A DNA stretch of 64,000 nt. Origin: Deefgea chitinilytica (GTDB lineage Bacteria; Pseudomonadota; Gammaproteobacteria; Burkholderiales; Chitinibacteraceae). This document shows, piece by piece, positions 35,007 to 45,311 of this stretch. Location: contig NZ_WOFE01000001.1 of assembly GCF_016881405.1 (NCBI RefSeq), forward strand, positions 248,001-312,000, given 5' to 3'. The position numbers and the translations under genes are program-made. Below the pieces are notes generated by a model. The model was given only the letters and a program-made list of their open reading frames with translations. It searched no databases and was not told the origin of the DNA. Numbering within the stretch: the stretch's first letter is position 1; every line of letters begins with the position of its first letter.

Positions 35007-35179
35007 GCTCAGCTTCGTTGAGTAAGGTTGTCAGATTGGCGCTTTCTCAGTTGGTTTTGAAGTGTTTGTCAGAAACGTTGGCGTAAAAATCTCGGTTTAG
35101 CAGATCACTTCTTATTAATTTATATTGATTAATTTTCTTCCGAGTAAGATCACTCGGATACGTTTGAGGAATACTGGTA

Positions 35180-36490
35180 ATGCAAGCACAACTGGAAACC
35201 CTGAGCGCGCTAGAGCGTCGTTTGTCCATTGCGGTACCACGCGAAGAAATCGCTAAGCAAGTTGATGCCCGCCTCAAGCGCGTAGCTAAGACCGCTAAAA
35301 TCGACGGTTTCCGTCCTGGTAAAGCACCATTGAATGTCGTTTTCCAAAGCCACGGCTTCCGCATTCAGGAAGAAGTGTTGGGTGAAACGGTTGAGCGTAG
35401 TTTTGGTGAAGCGGTTGTTGAGCAAAAGCTCCAAGTTGCTGGCTATCCACGCTTTGAAGCTAAACAAGACGCTGCTGAAAACGGCCCGTTTGAATTTGTG
35501 GCGACATTTGAAGTTTATCCAGAAATCAAACTAGGTGATTTGAGCGCTGTTGAAGTTCAAAAGCCAACTTTGGTGGTGGGCGATGCTGAAGTTAACAAAA
35601 CTATCGACATCTTGCGTAGCCAACGTACTCGCTTTGAGCGTGTAGAGCGTGCCGCTGCAGCGGGCGACCGAGTGATTATCGACTTTAAAGGCACGATTGA
35701 TGGTGTAGCCTTTGCTGGTGGCTCATCAGACAACTACGCTTTCGTTATCGGCAACGGCCAAATGCTGCCAGAGTTTGAAGCTGGTGTAGTTGGTATGAAA
35801 GAAGATGAAACTAAAGACGTAACTGTTGCATTCCCTGCTGAATATCATGGCAAAGATGTAGCGGGTAAAACAGCCGTATTTGCTATCACAGTTAAAAATG
35901 TTGCCGCAGCCAACTTACCAGCGCTTGATGCTGACTTTGCGAAAAGCCTAGGCATTGTTGATGGCGATGTAGAAAAAATGCGCGCTGAAGTCAAAGGTAA
36001 TCTAGAGCGTGAAGTTCGTTTCCGCTTGAAATCTCGCGTTAAAGAAAATGCGATGAGCGCTGTGATTGAAGCAACACCAATCGAATTGCCACGTTCATTG
36101 ATTTCATTGGAAATCGGTCGTTTGGTAGAAGGCGCACAAGCTGATTTGCAACAGCGCGGTATTGATCCGAAAACTGTACCATTCCAACCTGCATTGTTCG
36201 AAGCACAAGCACGTCGCCGCGTTCATCTGGGTCTGGTATTGTCTGAATTGGTTGAAGCAGAAAAATTGTCTACTCAACCAGAGCAAATTAAAGCCATTAT
36301 TGAAGATTTGGCACAAAACTATGAAGATCCGAGCGAAGTTGTGGCTTGGTACTACGAAAGCCCAGATCGTTTGTCAGGCCCAACCAATATGGCACTTGAA
36401 GACAATGTGGTTGAGTTTGTACTTTCAAAAGCTAAAGTAACCGAACAAGCTATAGCTTTTGATGAATTGATGGGTCAGCAAGGTCAATAA
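35180..36490 (+). CDS. tig: trigger factor
   Basis: 436 residues. The N-terminal ribosome-binding domain has the GFRPGKAP signature (residues 42-50), followed by an FKBP-type prolyl isomerase domain (GDRVIIDFKGTIDGVAFAGG) and a helical C-terminal chaperone domain. It binds nascent chains at the ribosome exit. First gene of the tig-clpP-clpX-lon-hupB-ppiD series, the same order as in E. coli. A hairpin lies before clpP. Confidence 0.96.
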   Translation: MQAQLETLSALERRLSIAVPREEIAKQVDARLKRVAKTAKIDGFRPGKAPLNVVFQSHGFRIQEEVLGETVERSFGEAVVEQKLQVAGYPRFEAKQDAAENGPFEFVATFEVYPEIKLGDLSAVEVQKPTLVVGDAEVNKTIDILRSQRTRFERVERAAAAGDRVIIDFKGTIDGVAFAGGSSDNYAFVIGNGQMLPEFEAGVVGMKEDETKDVTVAFPAEYHGKDVAGKTAVFAITVKNVAAANLPALDADFAKSLGIVDGDVEKMRAEVKGNLEREVRFRLKSRVKENAMSAVIEATPIELPRSLISLEIGRLVEGAQADLQQRGIDPKTVPFQPALFEAQARRRVHLGLVLSELVEAEKLSTQPEQIKAIIEDLAQNYEDPSEVVAWYYESPDRLSGPTNMALEDNVVEFVLSKAKVTEQAIAFDELMGQQGQ

Positions 36491-36499
36491 GTTAGTGCA

Positions 36500-36535
36500 G
36501 CAAAAGTTTTTGAGTTAAAACGAGAAAACTTTTGC
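36500..36535 (+). other. hairpin between tig and clpP
   Basis: GCAAAAGTTTT / AAAACTTTTGC, eleven pairs with a 14-nt loop and no T-run. It may protect the tig end or weaken read-through into clpP. Confidence 0.5.
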
Positions 36536-36573
36536 CTATCTACTTAGTACTTAATTAAAACTGAGAGGTTGGA

Positions 36574-37203
36574 ATGTCCCATATGGAATTTGATCCGCAA
36601 AATATCGGTTTAGTACCTATGGTCGTTGAGCAAAGCGGCCGCGGTGAGCGTGCGTATGATATTTATTCACGCTTGCTGAAAGAGCGGGTTATTTTTCTGG
36701 TTGGTCCAGTGAATGATCAAATGGCGAACCTTGTGGTGGCCCAGTTGCTGTTTCTGGAATCAGAAAACCCAGATAAGGACATTTCGCTGTATATCAACTC
36801 ACCGGGTGGCTCTGTCACAGCGGGGATGGCGATTTACGATACGATGCAGTTTATCAAGCCCGATGTCTCTACTTTGTGCATTGGCATGGCAGCATCGATG
36901 GGCGCTTTCTTGTTGTCGGGTGGTGCTAAAGGGAAACGTTTTAGCTTACCAAATTCTCGTATTATGATTCATCAACCGTTAATTGGTGGTTTGCAAGGCC
37001 AAGCATCGGATATTGAGATTCATGCTCGTGAATTGATTAAGACCAAGCGCACTTTGAATGAGCTGCTCGCAAAGCACACTGGTCAAGATATTGAAACAGT
37101 TGAGCGTGACACCGATCGCGATAACTTCATGAACGCCGAAGAAGCAAAAGCTTACGGACTCGTCGATGAAGTATTAGCTTCTCGGGCGGCTTTGGCAGGT
37201 TAA
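36574..37203 (+). CDS. clpP: ATP-dependent Clp protease proteolytic subunit
   Basis: 209 residues. The catalytic Ser is in [13 protein letters not shown], the His in [11 protein letters not shown] and the Asp in [10 protein letters not shown], the standard ClpP triad. It assembles into a 14-mer that degrades proteins fed by ClpX or ClpA. ATG at 36574 with GAGAGGTT upstream. It precedes clpX by 81 bp with a terminator between, so clpX may have its own promoter. Confidence 0.97.
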   Translation: MSHMEFDPQNIGLVPMVVEQSGRGERAYDIYSRLLKERVIFLVGPVNDQMANLVVAQLLFLESENPDKDISLYINSPGGSVTAGMAIYDTMQFIKPDVSTLCIGMAASMGAFLLSGGAKGKRFSLPNSRIMIHQPLIGGLQGQASDIEIHARELIKTKRTLNELLAKHTGQDIETVERDTDRDNFMNAEEAKAYGLVDEVLASRAALAG

Positions 37204-37223
37204 TCTCTCGCCGAAACTCTCGT

Positions 37224-37252
37224 AGCCGCCAGCTAGTCTGGCGGCTTTTCTT
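37224..37252 (+). terminator. terminator between clpP and clpX
   Basis: AGCCGCCAG / CTGGCGGCT with a 5-nt loop and TTTTCTTT. Likely partial terminator that lowers clpX relative to clpP. Confidence 0.8.
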
Positions 37253-37284
37253 TCCTCGGCGCGTTTTATTCGGAATGGCTGTTC

Positions 37285-38553
37285 ATGTCAGATAAAGAAA
37301 AATTATTGTATTGTTCCTTCTGCGGCAAAAGTCAGCATGAAGTGAAAAAACTGATTGCAGGCCCACAGGTCTTTATTTGTAACGAATGTATTGATTTGTG
37401 CAATGATGTGATTAAAGAAGAAGTCGCCGAGTTAGCGGCTGGTCCAATTACGACCAGTGAAGGTAAGCGATTGCCCAAGCCGACCGAAATTCGTGATGAA
37501 CTCAATCAATACGTGGTTGGCCAAGAGCGCGCCAAGAAAATTTTGTCAGTCGCGGTGTATAACCACTACAAGCGTCTTTCTACGAAGGGCGCAGCGGGTA
37601 ATGAGGTTGAATTAGCAAAGTCGAATATCTTGCTGATTGGCCCAACGGGTTCTGGTAAGACATTGCTTGCACAAACCATGGCTAAATTGCTAGATGTGCC
37701 ATTTGTGATTGCTGATGCAACGACATTAACCGAAGCAGGTTATGTTGGGGAAGATGTTGAGCATATTATTGCTAAATTGCTAGCGCAATGCGATAACGAT
37801 GTTGAAAAAGCACAGCGTGGTATCGTTTATCTCGATGAAGTCGATAAAATCGCTCGTAAGTCGGAGAATCCTTCCATTACTCGCGATGTATCGGGTGAGG
37901 GTGTACAACAAGCTCTGCTGAAATTGATTGAAGGCACCGTAGCTTCAGTGCCACCAAGTGGTGGCCGTAAACATCCAAATCAAGATTTGCCAAAAGTAGA
38001 TACGACGAATATCTTGTTTATTTGTGGTGGTGCCTTTGAAGGTTTGGATAAAATTATTCGCAATCGTTCAGTTAAAGGCGGCATTGGTTTTGGTGCTGAA
38101 GTAAAAAGCAAAGATGAGCGCAAGAATATTGGTGAGTTACTACATGAAGTTGAACCGGATGATTTAATTCGTTTCGGTTTGATTCCTGAGTTTGTTGGCC
38201 GCTTGCCGGTGGTGGCTACTTTGGCTGAACTCGATGAAGCGGCACTTGTGACGATTCTAACCGAGCCAAAAAATGCGCTGATTAAACAGTACCAAAAACT
38301 GTTTGAAATGGAAGAAGTTGAGCTAGAAATTGGTTCTGAAGCGTTGGCGGCAATTGCGCATAAAGCGATGGAGCGTAAAACGGGGGCGCGTGGTTTGCGT
38401 TCTATCGTTGAGCAAACCTTGCTAGATACAATGTTTGAGTTGCCCGCGATGGAGGGTATTGCCAAAGTCGTCGTGAATAAAGAAGTTATTACAGGTACAG
38501 CAAAACCTGAATTTGTTCCTGTCGTTGCTGAAACGATTGTCGCAAGTAAGTAA
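37285..38553 (+). CDS. clpX: ATP-dependent Clp protease ATP-binding subunit ClpX
   Basis: 422 residues. The N-terminal zinc finger ([11 protein letters not shown] ... CNECIDLC), Walker A GPTGSGKT, the GYVGEDVE pore region and Walker [10 protein letters not shown] are all present, as are the IGF loop for ClpP docking and the C-terminal sensor 2. It unfolds tagged substrates such as SsrA-labelled proteins for ClpP. Starts 32 bp after a terminator. Confidence 0.97.
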   Translation: MSDKEKLLYCSFCGKSQHEVKKLIAGPQVFICNECIDLCNDVIKEEVAELAAGPITTSEGKRLPKPTEIRDELNQYVVGQERAKKILSVAVYNHYKRLSTKGAAGNEVELAKSNILLIGPTGSGKTLLAQTMAKLLDVPFVIADATTLTEAGYVGEDVEHIIAKLLAQCDNDVEKAQRGIVYLDEVDKIARKSENPSITRDVSGEGVQQALLKLIEGTVASVPPSGGRKHPNQDLPKVDTTNILFICGGAFEGLDKIIRNRSVKGGIGFGAEVKSKDERKNIGELLHEVEPDDLIRFGLIPEFVGRLPVVATLAELDEAALVTILTEPKNALIKQYQKLFEMEEVELEIGSEALAAIAHKAMERKTGARGLRSIVEQTLLDTMFELPAMEGIAKVVVNKEVITGTAKPEFVPVVAETIVASK

Positions 38554-38568
38554 TACTTGCCTTTAAAT

Positions 38569-38611
38569 CGCCCGCAGCGGTTTCCTCAGTCTAGGAAGCT
38601 GAATGCGGGCG
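38569..38611 (+). other. hairpin between clpX and lon
   Basis: CGCCCGCA / TGCGGGCG outer stem enclosing a TTTCCT / AGGAA inner stem, without a T-run. Probable mRNA end or regulatory element upstream of lon. Confidence 0.45.
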
Positions 38612-38691
38612 TGATTGTTTATGGCGTTGCGATTGAATTTAATCGCAATGACCACATATTGTGAACATACTCTCGATCAGGTCATCCCAAT

Positions 38692-41100
38692 ATGTCTGAG
38701 CATCAATTACTCGCGGTTGAATCTACTTCGTTCCCAATGTTGCCATTGCGAGACGTTGTGGTATTCCCACACATGGTTATTCCTCTTTTTGTTGGCCGCC
38801 CCAAGTCGATCAAAGCGCTCGAAGCAGCAATGGAAGGTGGTAAGCATATTCTGTTGGTCGCTCAAAAGAATGCGTCCAAAGATGAACCGACGATGGCGGA
38901 TTTGTACCCTGTTGGTACCGTCGCCACCGTACTGCAACTTTTAAAGTTGCCAGATGGTACGGTTAAAGTTTTGGTTGAGGGCGTGCAACGGGCGCTGGTT
39001 GAGTCTTTGCAAGACGAAGATGGCTTTTATCAAGCCATCGCAACACCACAACCGCTGGCTGATGAAAGCAATCACGAAGCCGAAGGCATGCGCCGAGCTT
39101 TGCTGTCTCAGTTCGATCAGTACGTCAAACTGAATAAAAAAATCCCGCCAGAAATTTTGACTTCTTTGGCCGGTATTGATACTGCAGGTCGTTTGGCCGA
39201 TACAGTCGCAGCGCATCTGCCGCTCAAGTTGGAACAAAAACAAGCCGTTCTTGAAATGGAAGACGCTGCGGCAAGAATGGATCATTTGCTCAAGCAACTA
39301 GAATCTGAACTCGATATTTTGCAGGTTGAAAAGCGTATCCGTGGCCGTGTAAAACGCCAAATGGAAAAAAGCCAGCGCGAATATTATTTAAATGAGCAAG
39401 TGAAAGCGATTCAGAAAGAGCTCGGCGAATTAGATGAAAACGCAGATCTGGATGAATTAGAAAAGAAAATTAAAAATGCAGGAATGAGCAAAGAAGCGAA
39501 GGAAAAAACCGAAGCTGAATTGAAAAAACTGCGCATGATGTCGCCGATGTCAGCTGAATCAACTGTCGTTCGCAATTATGTAGAAACGATGTTGGGTTTG
39601 CCTTGGAAGAAAAAAACCAAGATTAGTAAAGATTTGGCCGCAGCGGAAACTGTTCTCGACGCAGATCATTACGGCTTGGATAAAGTGAAAGAGCGGATTG
39701 TTGAGTATCTTGCGGTGCAAACACGCGTAGAAAAGCTCAAAGCGCCTATTTTGTGCCTAGTTGGCCCTCCAGGTGTCGGTAAAACTTCGTTGGGTGAGAG
39801 TATTGCTCGCGCTACGAATCGTAAATTTGTACGGATGGCTTTAGGTGGTGTGCGCGATGAAGCTGAAATTCGCGGTCACCGTCGTACCTATATTGGTTCG
39901 ATGCCGGGTAAAATTTTGCAGAGTATGAGCAAAGTTGGCGTGAAAAACCCACTGTTTTTACTAGATGAAGTGGATAAGCTTGGCAGCGATATGCGTGGCG
40001 ATCCTTCTTCAGCGCTATTGGAAGTTTTGGATCCTGAACAAAATCATGCGTTTAGCGATCATTACTTAGAAGTTGATTACGATTTGTCGGACGTGATGTT
40101 TGTCGCAACCGCGAATTCACTGAATATTCCAGCGCCACTATTGGATCGGATGGAGATTATTCGTCTTTCGGGTTACACCGAAGATGAAAAAGTGAATATC
40201 GCGCTCAAATATCTCGTACCTAAGCAAATGAAAAATAACGGCGTTGCAGAAGGGGAATTACTGATTGCCGATTCTGCTGTTCGCGATATTATTCGCTACT
40301 ACACGCGTGAAGCTGGCGTGCGTAGTTTAGATCGCGAAATTGCGAAAATTTGCCGCAAAGTAGTGAAAGCCTTGTTGATGAAACCGAGCGATAAAAAGCT
40401 GAGCGTGACTAACAAAAACTTGGATAAGTACCTCGGTGTGCATCGTTATGAATACGGTGTGGCAGAGTTAAAAAACCAAGTGGGGCAAGTTACAGGGTTG
40501 GCTTGGACCGAAGTTGGTGGTGAATTGCTCACCATTGAGGCTGTGAAGCTGCCTGGTAAGGGCAAAATGATTCAGACAGGTCAACTGGGCGATGTAATGC
40601 AAGAATCGATTCAAGCGGCTTTGTCGGTCGTTCGCACGCGGGCGGTGAGTCTTGGGATTGATCCTGAGTTTTACCAAAAAAATGACATGCATATTCACTT
40701 GCCGGAAGGCGCAACACCGAAAGATGGTCCATCGGCAGGTATTGGCTTGGCAACCGCGCTAACATCTGTGTTGACAGGTATACCTGTACGCTGTGATGTT
40801 GCTATGACGGGTGAAATTACCTTGCGAGGTGAAGTGTTACCCATTGGCGGTTTGAAAGAAAAATTACTTGCCGCACACCGTGGTGGGATCAAGCACGTGT
40901 TGATTCCTGAGGGAAATGTCAAAGATTTGGCAGATATTCCCGACAATGTGAAACGAGGACTTGCTATTCATTCCGTCAAATGGTTTGATGATGTATTGGC
41001 GCACGCTCTGGAACATATGCCGGAAGCGGCTGCTGCCATTGTTGTAGAAGTGCCGGTTGCAGATAGTACTGAAGTGACCCAAACCAGTACTAAACATTAG
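38692..41100 (+). CDS. lon: ATP-dependent protease Lon
   Basis: 802 residues. N-terminal LON substrate domain ([20 protein letters not shown]), AAA+ module with Walker [10 protein letters not shown], and the C-terminal serine protease with PKDGPSAGI (catalytic Ser) and the Lys in [19 protein letters not shown]. It removes damaged and regulatory proteins. Starts at ATG 38692. Its neighbour hupB has its own promoter, as in enterics. Confidence 0.97.
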   Translation: MSEHQLLAVESTSFPMLPLRDVVVFPHMVIPLFVGRPKSIKALEAAMEGGKHILLVAQKNASKDEPTMADLYPVGTVATVLQLLKLPDGTVKVLVEGVQRALVESLQDEDGFYQAIATPQPLADESNHEAEGMRRALLSQFDQYVKLNKKIPPEILTSLAGIDTAGRLADTVAAHLPLKLEQKQAVLEMEDAAARMDHLLKQLESELDILQVEKRIRGRVKRQMEKSQREYYLNEQVKAIQKELGELDENADLDELEKKIKNAGMSKEAKEKTEAELKKLRMMSPMSAESTVVRNYVETMLGLPWKKKTKISKDLAAAETVLDADHYGLDKVKERIVEYLAVQTRVEKLKAPILCLVGPPGVGKTSLGESIARATNRKFVRMALGGVRDEAEIRGHRRTYIGSMPGKILQSMSKVGVKNPLFLLDEVDKLGSDMRGDPSSALLEVLDPEQNHAFSDHYLEVDYDLSDVMFVATANSLNIPAPLLDRMEIIRLSGYTEDEKVNIALKYLVPKQMKNNGVAEGELLIADSAVRDIIRYYTREAGVRSLDREIAKICRKVVKALLMKPSDKKLSVTNKNLDKYLGVHRYEYGVAELKNQVGQVTGLAWTEVGGELLTIEAVKLPGKGKMIQTGQLGDVMQESIQAALSVVRTRAVSLGIDPEFYQKNDMHIHLPEGATPKDGPSAGIGLATALTSVLTGIPVRCDVAMTGEITLRGEVLPIGGLKEKLLAAHRGGIKHVLIPEGNVKDLADIPDNVKRGLAIHSVKWFDDVLAHALEHMPEAAAAIVVEVPVADSTEVTQTSTKH

Positions 41101-41170
41101 TCATACTTATGTTGGTGTAGTAGAAAACAAGCAATTACGTCGAAACTACCCAACAAAGTATCAAGTCAGG

Positions 41171-41200
41171 TTGACATGTATTTTTGCGGCTTGATATAAA
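41171..41200 (+). promoter_or_regulatory. sigma70 promoter of hupB
   Basis: TTGACA (41171-41176) and TATAAA (41195-41200), 18 bp apart, about 50 bp before the hupB start. Confidence 0.7.
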
Positions 41201-41252
41201 GCTTATAGCAAAAAGAATACTGTGTAGTCCAATCAATTGAAAGGGGATGTAA

Positions 41253-41525
41253 GTGAATAAATCTGAACTCATCGACGCTATCGCTGAATCTGCTGGTCTC
41301 TCTAAAGCCGCTGCGGGTAAAGCATTAGATGCAACTATTGAAGCCATCTCTGGTGCCCTTAAAAATGGCGATGAAGTGACTTTGGTTGGCTTTGGTTCTT
41401 TCTATGTTTCTGAGCGTGAAGAGCGCGCAGGCCGTAATCCACGTACAGGCGAAAGCATCACTATCGCAGCTGCAAAACAGCCAAAATTCCGTGCTGGCAA
41501 ATCTTTAAAAGACGCAGTTCAATAA
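41253..41525 (+). CDS. hupB: DNA-binding protein HU-beta
   Basis: 90 residues with the whole HU fold: [21 protein letters not shown], the arm [22 protein letters not shown] and the ending [19 protein letters not shown] nucleoid protein that bends DNA. It starts at GTG with AAGGGGAT upstream and has its own promoter. Between lon and a tRNA-Asp gene. Confidence 0.96.
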   Translation: MNKSELIDAIAESAGLSKAAAGKALDATIEAISGALKNGDEVTLVGFGSFYVSEREERAGRNPRTGESITIAAAKQPKFRAGKSLKDAVQ

Positions 41526-41593
41526 GTTTTTGTGCGTCGGTAGAATGAAATGACGAATTACGTGGCAACGTCTTTGCTATGTAGATTGTCAAG

Positions 41594-41670
41594 GGAGTGG
41601 TAGTTCAGTTGGTTAGAATACCGGCCTGTCACGCCGGGGGTCGCGGGTTCGAGTCCCGTCCACTCCGCCA
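41594..41670 (+). tRNA. tRNA-Asp (anticodon GTC)
   Basis: 77 nt with CCA. Acceptor GGAGTGG / CCACTCC, anticodon stem CCGGC-CTGTCAC-GCCGG giving GTC. The same sequence recurs in the array at 63.5-64 kb. The terminator at 41681 follows. Confidence 0.96.
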
Positions 41671-41680
41671 AAAAATTCAA

Positions 41681-41707
41681 AAGGGCAAACGTCAGTTTGC
41701 CCTTTTT
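41681..41707 (+). terminator. rho-independent terminator after tRNA-Asp
   Basis: AAGGGCAAAC / GTTTGCCCTT with a GTCA loop and a T-run. Confidence 0.9.
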
Positions 41708-41789
41708 GTTGTTTAAAGCATCTTGCTTACAGACAGCACCGCCGCAATATGGCATGATAACGCGCACAAATAGCAGGAGTTTTCCAAGT

Positions 41790-43628
41790 ATGTTTGATAT
41801 TGTCGAAAAGAATAGAACAGCAGTAACCGTAGTATTGGGATTGGTTTCTCTGGGCTTGATCGTTGGGGTGGGGCTCACTGGATATGAGGCCATGAGTGAT
41901 GCAAATCAGCCCTATCTTGCTAAGGTAGGTGCCCACACTATTACGGATCGTGATGTTGCGGAAGCGATTGGCAATCAAACAATTTCTGACGAAATGAAGC
42001 CAATGGTGGTTGAGCAATTGATTCGCCAGAAACTCCTGCAAGAGCGAGCAACTCAGCTGAAATTAGCAGCGCCAGATGCCATGGTATTTAATGCGATCGC
42101 ACAAATCCCTGCGTTTCAGGTTGATGGCAAATTTAATCAGCAACGTTATCAAGAGTTATTGGCCGCACAGCAAATGACGCCGGCAATTTTTGAACAAAAA
42201 GTTCGCCAGGATATTGTCATGCGACAATTGATGGATGGGACTGTGCAAACCGGTTTTGTTTCGAAAGCGTCGATGCAGCAACTCAATCAACTGATGGCTG
42301 AAAAGCGTGAGGTTGCTACTACGATTGTTTCTCCTGAGCCGTATTTATCTCAGGTCACGATTTCTGATGCTGAAATCAAAAAATACTTCGATGAAAATCA
42401 AGCCAACTTTAAAAAACCAGAAATGGTTAAATTGGAATATGTATTGTTGTCGCAAGCTGATTTAGCTGCGGCACAAACAATCAAAGATGAAGAAGTTGCC
42501 CAGTATTTTGCCGAGCATCAGCAAGAGCTGGTAAAAGAAGAACGCCGTGTTAGTCATATTTTACTGACTGTTGATAAAGCAGCAAAACCGGCTGACCGAG
42601 CTGCCATTCGTAAGCAAGCTGAAGCTATTTTGGCAGAGGTCAAAGCGGCTCCCGCGCGTTTTGCTGAACTTGCAAAGCAAAAATCTCAGGATCCAGGTTC
42701 GGCAGTGAATGGCGGTGATTTAGGCTTTTTTGCTCGTGGCGCAATGGTTAAAGCCTTTGATCAAGCTGCATTTAGCCTGAAAAAAGGTGAGATCAGTGGC
42801 ATTGTAGAAACAGAATATGGTTTTCATATTTTGCAACTAAATGAAATTAAATCTGCAAGCTTGGCTGACGTAAAACCGGCTATTGTGGAAAAGCTCAAAT
42901 TGCAAAAAATTCAAACGGCATTTCCAGCGCAAGTAGAGAAATTTACAGAATTAGTTTATCAGCAGTCTGATAGTTTAAAGCCGACTGCCGATGCATTGAA
43001 ACTAACGTTAAAGCAGAGTGATTGGGTAACGCGTACAGGAACTGCTGATTCGATATTGAATAATCCAAAATTGATTGAAGCTGTGTATTCAGATGATGTC
43101 TTAAAAGCGAAGCATAATACTGAAGCCATCGAGATTGCACCAGGTCAATTCATTTCCGCGCGCGTGTTAGAGCATAAGCCGGCAAGCACACAAACTTTAG
43201 CAGAAGTATCCGCTTTAATCTCTCAGAAATTAAAACAGGAAAAAGCACTTGCTTTAGCTTTGGCTGACGGTGAGAAGAAACTTGCTAGCCTAAAAACTGG
43301 CGCTGCTGTGCCTTTGACTTGGGGTGAGACAAAAGGGTTTACCCGGATTGCCCAGCAAGGTGTGTCAGATGCTGATTTGAAAGCGATCTTTAAAGCCGAC
43401 CCTGCAAAATTACCCGCTTACGTTGGTTCTGCAGTTCCTGGCCGTGGTTATGCTATCTATAAAGTGACTGCTGCACTGCCTGCCCCAGAATTATCCGCCG
43501 AAAGTCAGTTTAAGATGCAAGAGAGTCTAGCCAAAATGTATGGTCAAGTTGAGTTGAATGCTTTTATTGATGCGATTAAAAAAGAGACTAAAGTGAAGTA
43601 TCACTTAAAAGCCCCCCAAGCTCAGTAA
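41790..43628 (+). CDS. ppiD: peptidyl-prolyl isomerase PpiD (SurA N-terminal domain)
   Basis: 612 residues. One N-terminal transmembrane helix (residues about 12-32, VTVVLGLVSLGLIVGVGLTG) anchors it in the inner membrane facing the periplasm, followed by a SurA-type N domain and a parvulin domain at about 252-350 (EERRVSHILLTVDKA ... GGDLGFFARGAMVKAFDQAAF). It helps folding of exported proteins. ATG 41790 follows CAGGAG; a longer frame from 41697 would run from the tRNA terminator. Downstream of hupB as in E. coli, with a tRNA added. Confidence 0.95.
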   Translation: MFDIVEKNRTAVTVVLGLVSLGLIVGVGLTGYEAMSDANQPYLAKVGAHTITDRDVAEAIGNQTISDEMKPMVVEQLIRQKLLQERATQLKLAAPDAMVFNAIAQIPAFQVDGKFNQQRYQELLAAQQMTPAIFEQKVRQDIVMRQLMDGTVQTGFVSKASMQQLNQLMAEKREVATTIVSPEPYLSQVTISDAEIKKYFDENQANFKKPEMVKLEYVLLSQADLAAAQTIKDEEVAQYFAEHQQELVKEERRVSHILLTVDKAAKPADRAAIRKQAEAILAEVKAAPARFAELAKQKSQDPGSAVNGGDLGFFARGAMVKAFDQAAFSLKKGEISGIVETEYGFHILQLNEIKSASLADVKPAIVEKLKLQKIQTAFPAQVEKFTELVYQQSDSLKPTADALKLTLKQSDWVTRTGTADSILNNPKLIEAVYSDDVLKAKHNTEAIEIAPGQFISARVLEHKPASTQTLAEVSALISQKLKQEKALALALADGEKKLASLKTGAAVPLTWGETKGFTRIAQQGVSDADLKAIFKADPAKLPAYVGSAVPGRGYAIYKVTAALPAPELSAESQFKMQESLAKMYGQVELNAFIDAIKKETKVKYHLKAPQAQ

Positions 43629-43648
43629 AAAACGCTCATTTTCAATTT

Positions 43649-43679
43649 AAACGGCTGCGAATTTAAGCAGCCGTTTTTT
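43649..43679 (+). terminator. rho-independent terminator after ppiD
   Basis: AAACGGCTGC / GCAGCCGTTT, 8-nt loop, T-run. Confidence 0.92.
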
Positions 43680-43785
43680 ATTGAAAAAAAGATTGTATTT
43701 TTGTGCAAATGCTCCGATATTGTAATTGTAAGCTTGTTTTTGTAAGGTTCCTCAACGCAATAACTTTCGAATGGAGGAGCATAAA

Positions 43786-43971
43786 ATGTCGAATATTTTT
43801 GATATGTCTTCTGGACAAAATTTGTCAGACCAAGCACAAATTTTGTTGAATAAAAGCAGCTCAAGCTATCCTCAATCTGAGTTAGCCTTGCGTTTGCTCT
43901 CAGTTGCAGAATCAGAAGAGCAACGGCCTATACCGCGACCACGTCCTTGGATTATGCCACCGAGCTTATAG
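43786..43971 (+). CDS. small protein with Pro/Arg-rich C-terminal tail
   Basis: 61 residues, not recognised. The ATG at 43786 has a strong ribosome site (GGAGGAG, 7 nt spacing), far better than chance. The N-terminal two thirds is polar and helical (SNIFDMSSGQNLSDQAQILL); the last 15 residues are Pro- and Arg-rich (RPIPRPRPWIMPPSL). No signal peptide. Its end overlaps the last 20 bp of the convergent hydratase gene. Whether it is a peptide precursor or a docking protein is open. Confidence 0.55.
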   Translation: MSNIFDMSSGQNLSDQAQILLNKSSSSYPQSELALRLLSVAESEEQRPIPRPRPWIMPPSL

Positions 43972-44758
43972 CTGATACCCAATAGGGTGAGCGTTGCTCA
44001 AGATACGCATTGACGCCTTCTTGAGCTTCCTCATGCGTCCGAATATGTGCTATTCGGTGAGCCGTGTCTGAAATCATTGCATCATCGATTGGTCGATGAT
44101 CGACAGAAGTAATTAATCTTTTCGCAGCGGCTAATGCATGAGGGCTGTTTTGGCATATATCGCTGATCCAGTTTTGAATTTGTACATCCATGCTGAGCAC
44201 ATCAGCCGCTATTTCGTGGACTAAGCCTATTTTATGCGCGGTTGAACTGGTAAATTTTTCAGTAGTTAAGAAATATCGTCGTGCTGCGCTACTGCCTATA
44301 CGACTGATGATATATGGGCCGACCACCGCAGGAATTAAGCCTAGTCTTGTTTCTGGTATCGAGAACCAGGCATCTTCAGTACAAATGGCTAAATCGCAGC
44401 ATGAGATAATGCCAAGCCCAACGCCAAGTGCTGGACCATGTACTCGAGCAATGGTTGGGATAGGTAGTCTATCAAGGGTACGAAGTAAGCGCGCAAAACG
44501 AAGTGCATCTTCAAAATTGTGATTTGGATCCGAAAGCGATCCTCGCTTCATCCAAGCTAAGTCTGTGCCACTGCAAAAACAATTGCCACTGGCTTCCAAA
44601 ATTAGCATCCGTACTTCGCTATTGAGGCGTAATGCGGTCAATATTGCGGTTAATTCAGCAACCATTATTTCATCGACAGCATTACAACGTTCCGGTCGAT
44701 TCAATGTCACAGTAGCAACCCCACGCTGATCAATTGAGTATTGGGTGGTATCGCTCAT
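43952..44758 (-). CDS. enoyl-CoA hydratase/isomerase, methylglutaconyl-CoA hydratase-like
   Basis: 268 residues of crotonase fold. FCSGTDLAWMKRGS and YFLTTEKF resemble LiuC-type 3-methylglutaconyl-CoA hydratases (leucine breakdown), and the oxyanion region RVHGPALGVGLGIISCCDLAI is near it but has GPALGVG instead of GAAFGGG. It acts on acyl-CoA in the cytoplasm. No other leucine-catabolism genes are nearby, so the substrate is uncertain. Convergent with the small gene at 43786. Confidence 0.82.
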   Translation of the reverse strand: MSDTTQYSIDQRGVATVTLNRPERCNAVDEIMVAELTAILTALRLNSEVRMLILEASGNCFCSGTDLAWMKRGSLSDPNHNFEDALRFARLLRTLDRLPIPTIARVHGPALGVGLGIISCCDLAICTEDAWFSIPETRLGLIPAVVGPYIISRIGSSAARRYFLTTEKFTSSTAHKIGLVHEIAADVLSMDVQIQNWISDICQNSPHALAAAKRLITSVDHRPIDDAMISDTAHRIAHIRTHEEAQEGVNAYLEQRSPYWVSAISSVA

Positions 44759-44966
44759 GCTATTGACCTCATTGATTGAAATTGTTGCAGTGCACTAGGT
44801 TCATAATTGGTTTAGTGTACAAACTGAATTTCTGCCAGTGTTTTTACCATCGGGCTGTGGATTTATTGATAAATATTCGAAAGCGCTTGGATTGGGCTTG
44901 GATGAACTTTTATGAAGATCGCCGCTGTGGTAAAGTCACCCTCCGAATTTTGCCGTTGATAGATTA

Positions 44967-45311
44967 ATGCAGCACTCAGATTTTAAATTGACTTTGCCTG
45001 TATCAACTGACGCCAAAAATTGGGCGACTCTGGTGTATGTTTTCACGTTGTTTTTTAGTTTTTTTCCTGGCTTACTTGCTGTTTTGTTGAAGAAAGAAGA
45101 CCAGTTTGTTTATTTAGCGGGTAAAGAAGCGCTAAACTGGTCGATTAATATTTTGCTTTTGTCATGCGTGCTTGGGTGGATTCCCTTGCTCGGCTCGATA
45201 GTGGCTGGTTTGTTGTTTATTACTCATATTGTGTGCTGTATCTTGGCCGCAATAAGTACTAGCAAAGGCTTGCTGTACCGATTCCCTGTTGCCTTCCGAT
45301 TGATTGTATAA
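44967..45311 (+). CDS. DUF4870 family membrane protein
   Basis: 114 residues with three hydrophobic segments and the start DAKNWATLVYVFTLFFSFFPG, a DUF4870 hallmark; KEALNWSINILLLS is the helix-2 signature. An inner-membrane protein of unknown role. It is directly followed by the hydrolase-like gene with no spacer, so the two are probably co-translated. Confidence 0.8.
   Translation: MQHSDFKLTLPVSTDAKNWATLVYVFTLFFSFFPGLLAVLLKKEDQFVYLAGKEALNWSINILLLSCVLGWIPLLGSIVAGLLFITHIVCCILAAISTSKGLLYRFPVAFRLIV

Noticed and set aside
44776-44967. 63-residue open frame between the hydratase and DUF4870 genes
   Set aside because: No ribosome site, unusual composition and no recognisable domain; ends one base into the next gene.
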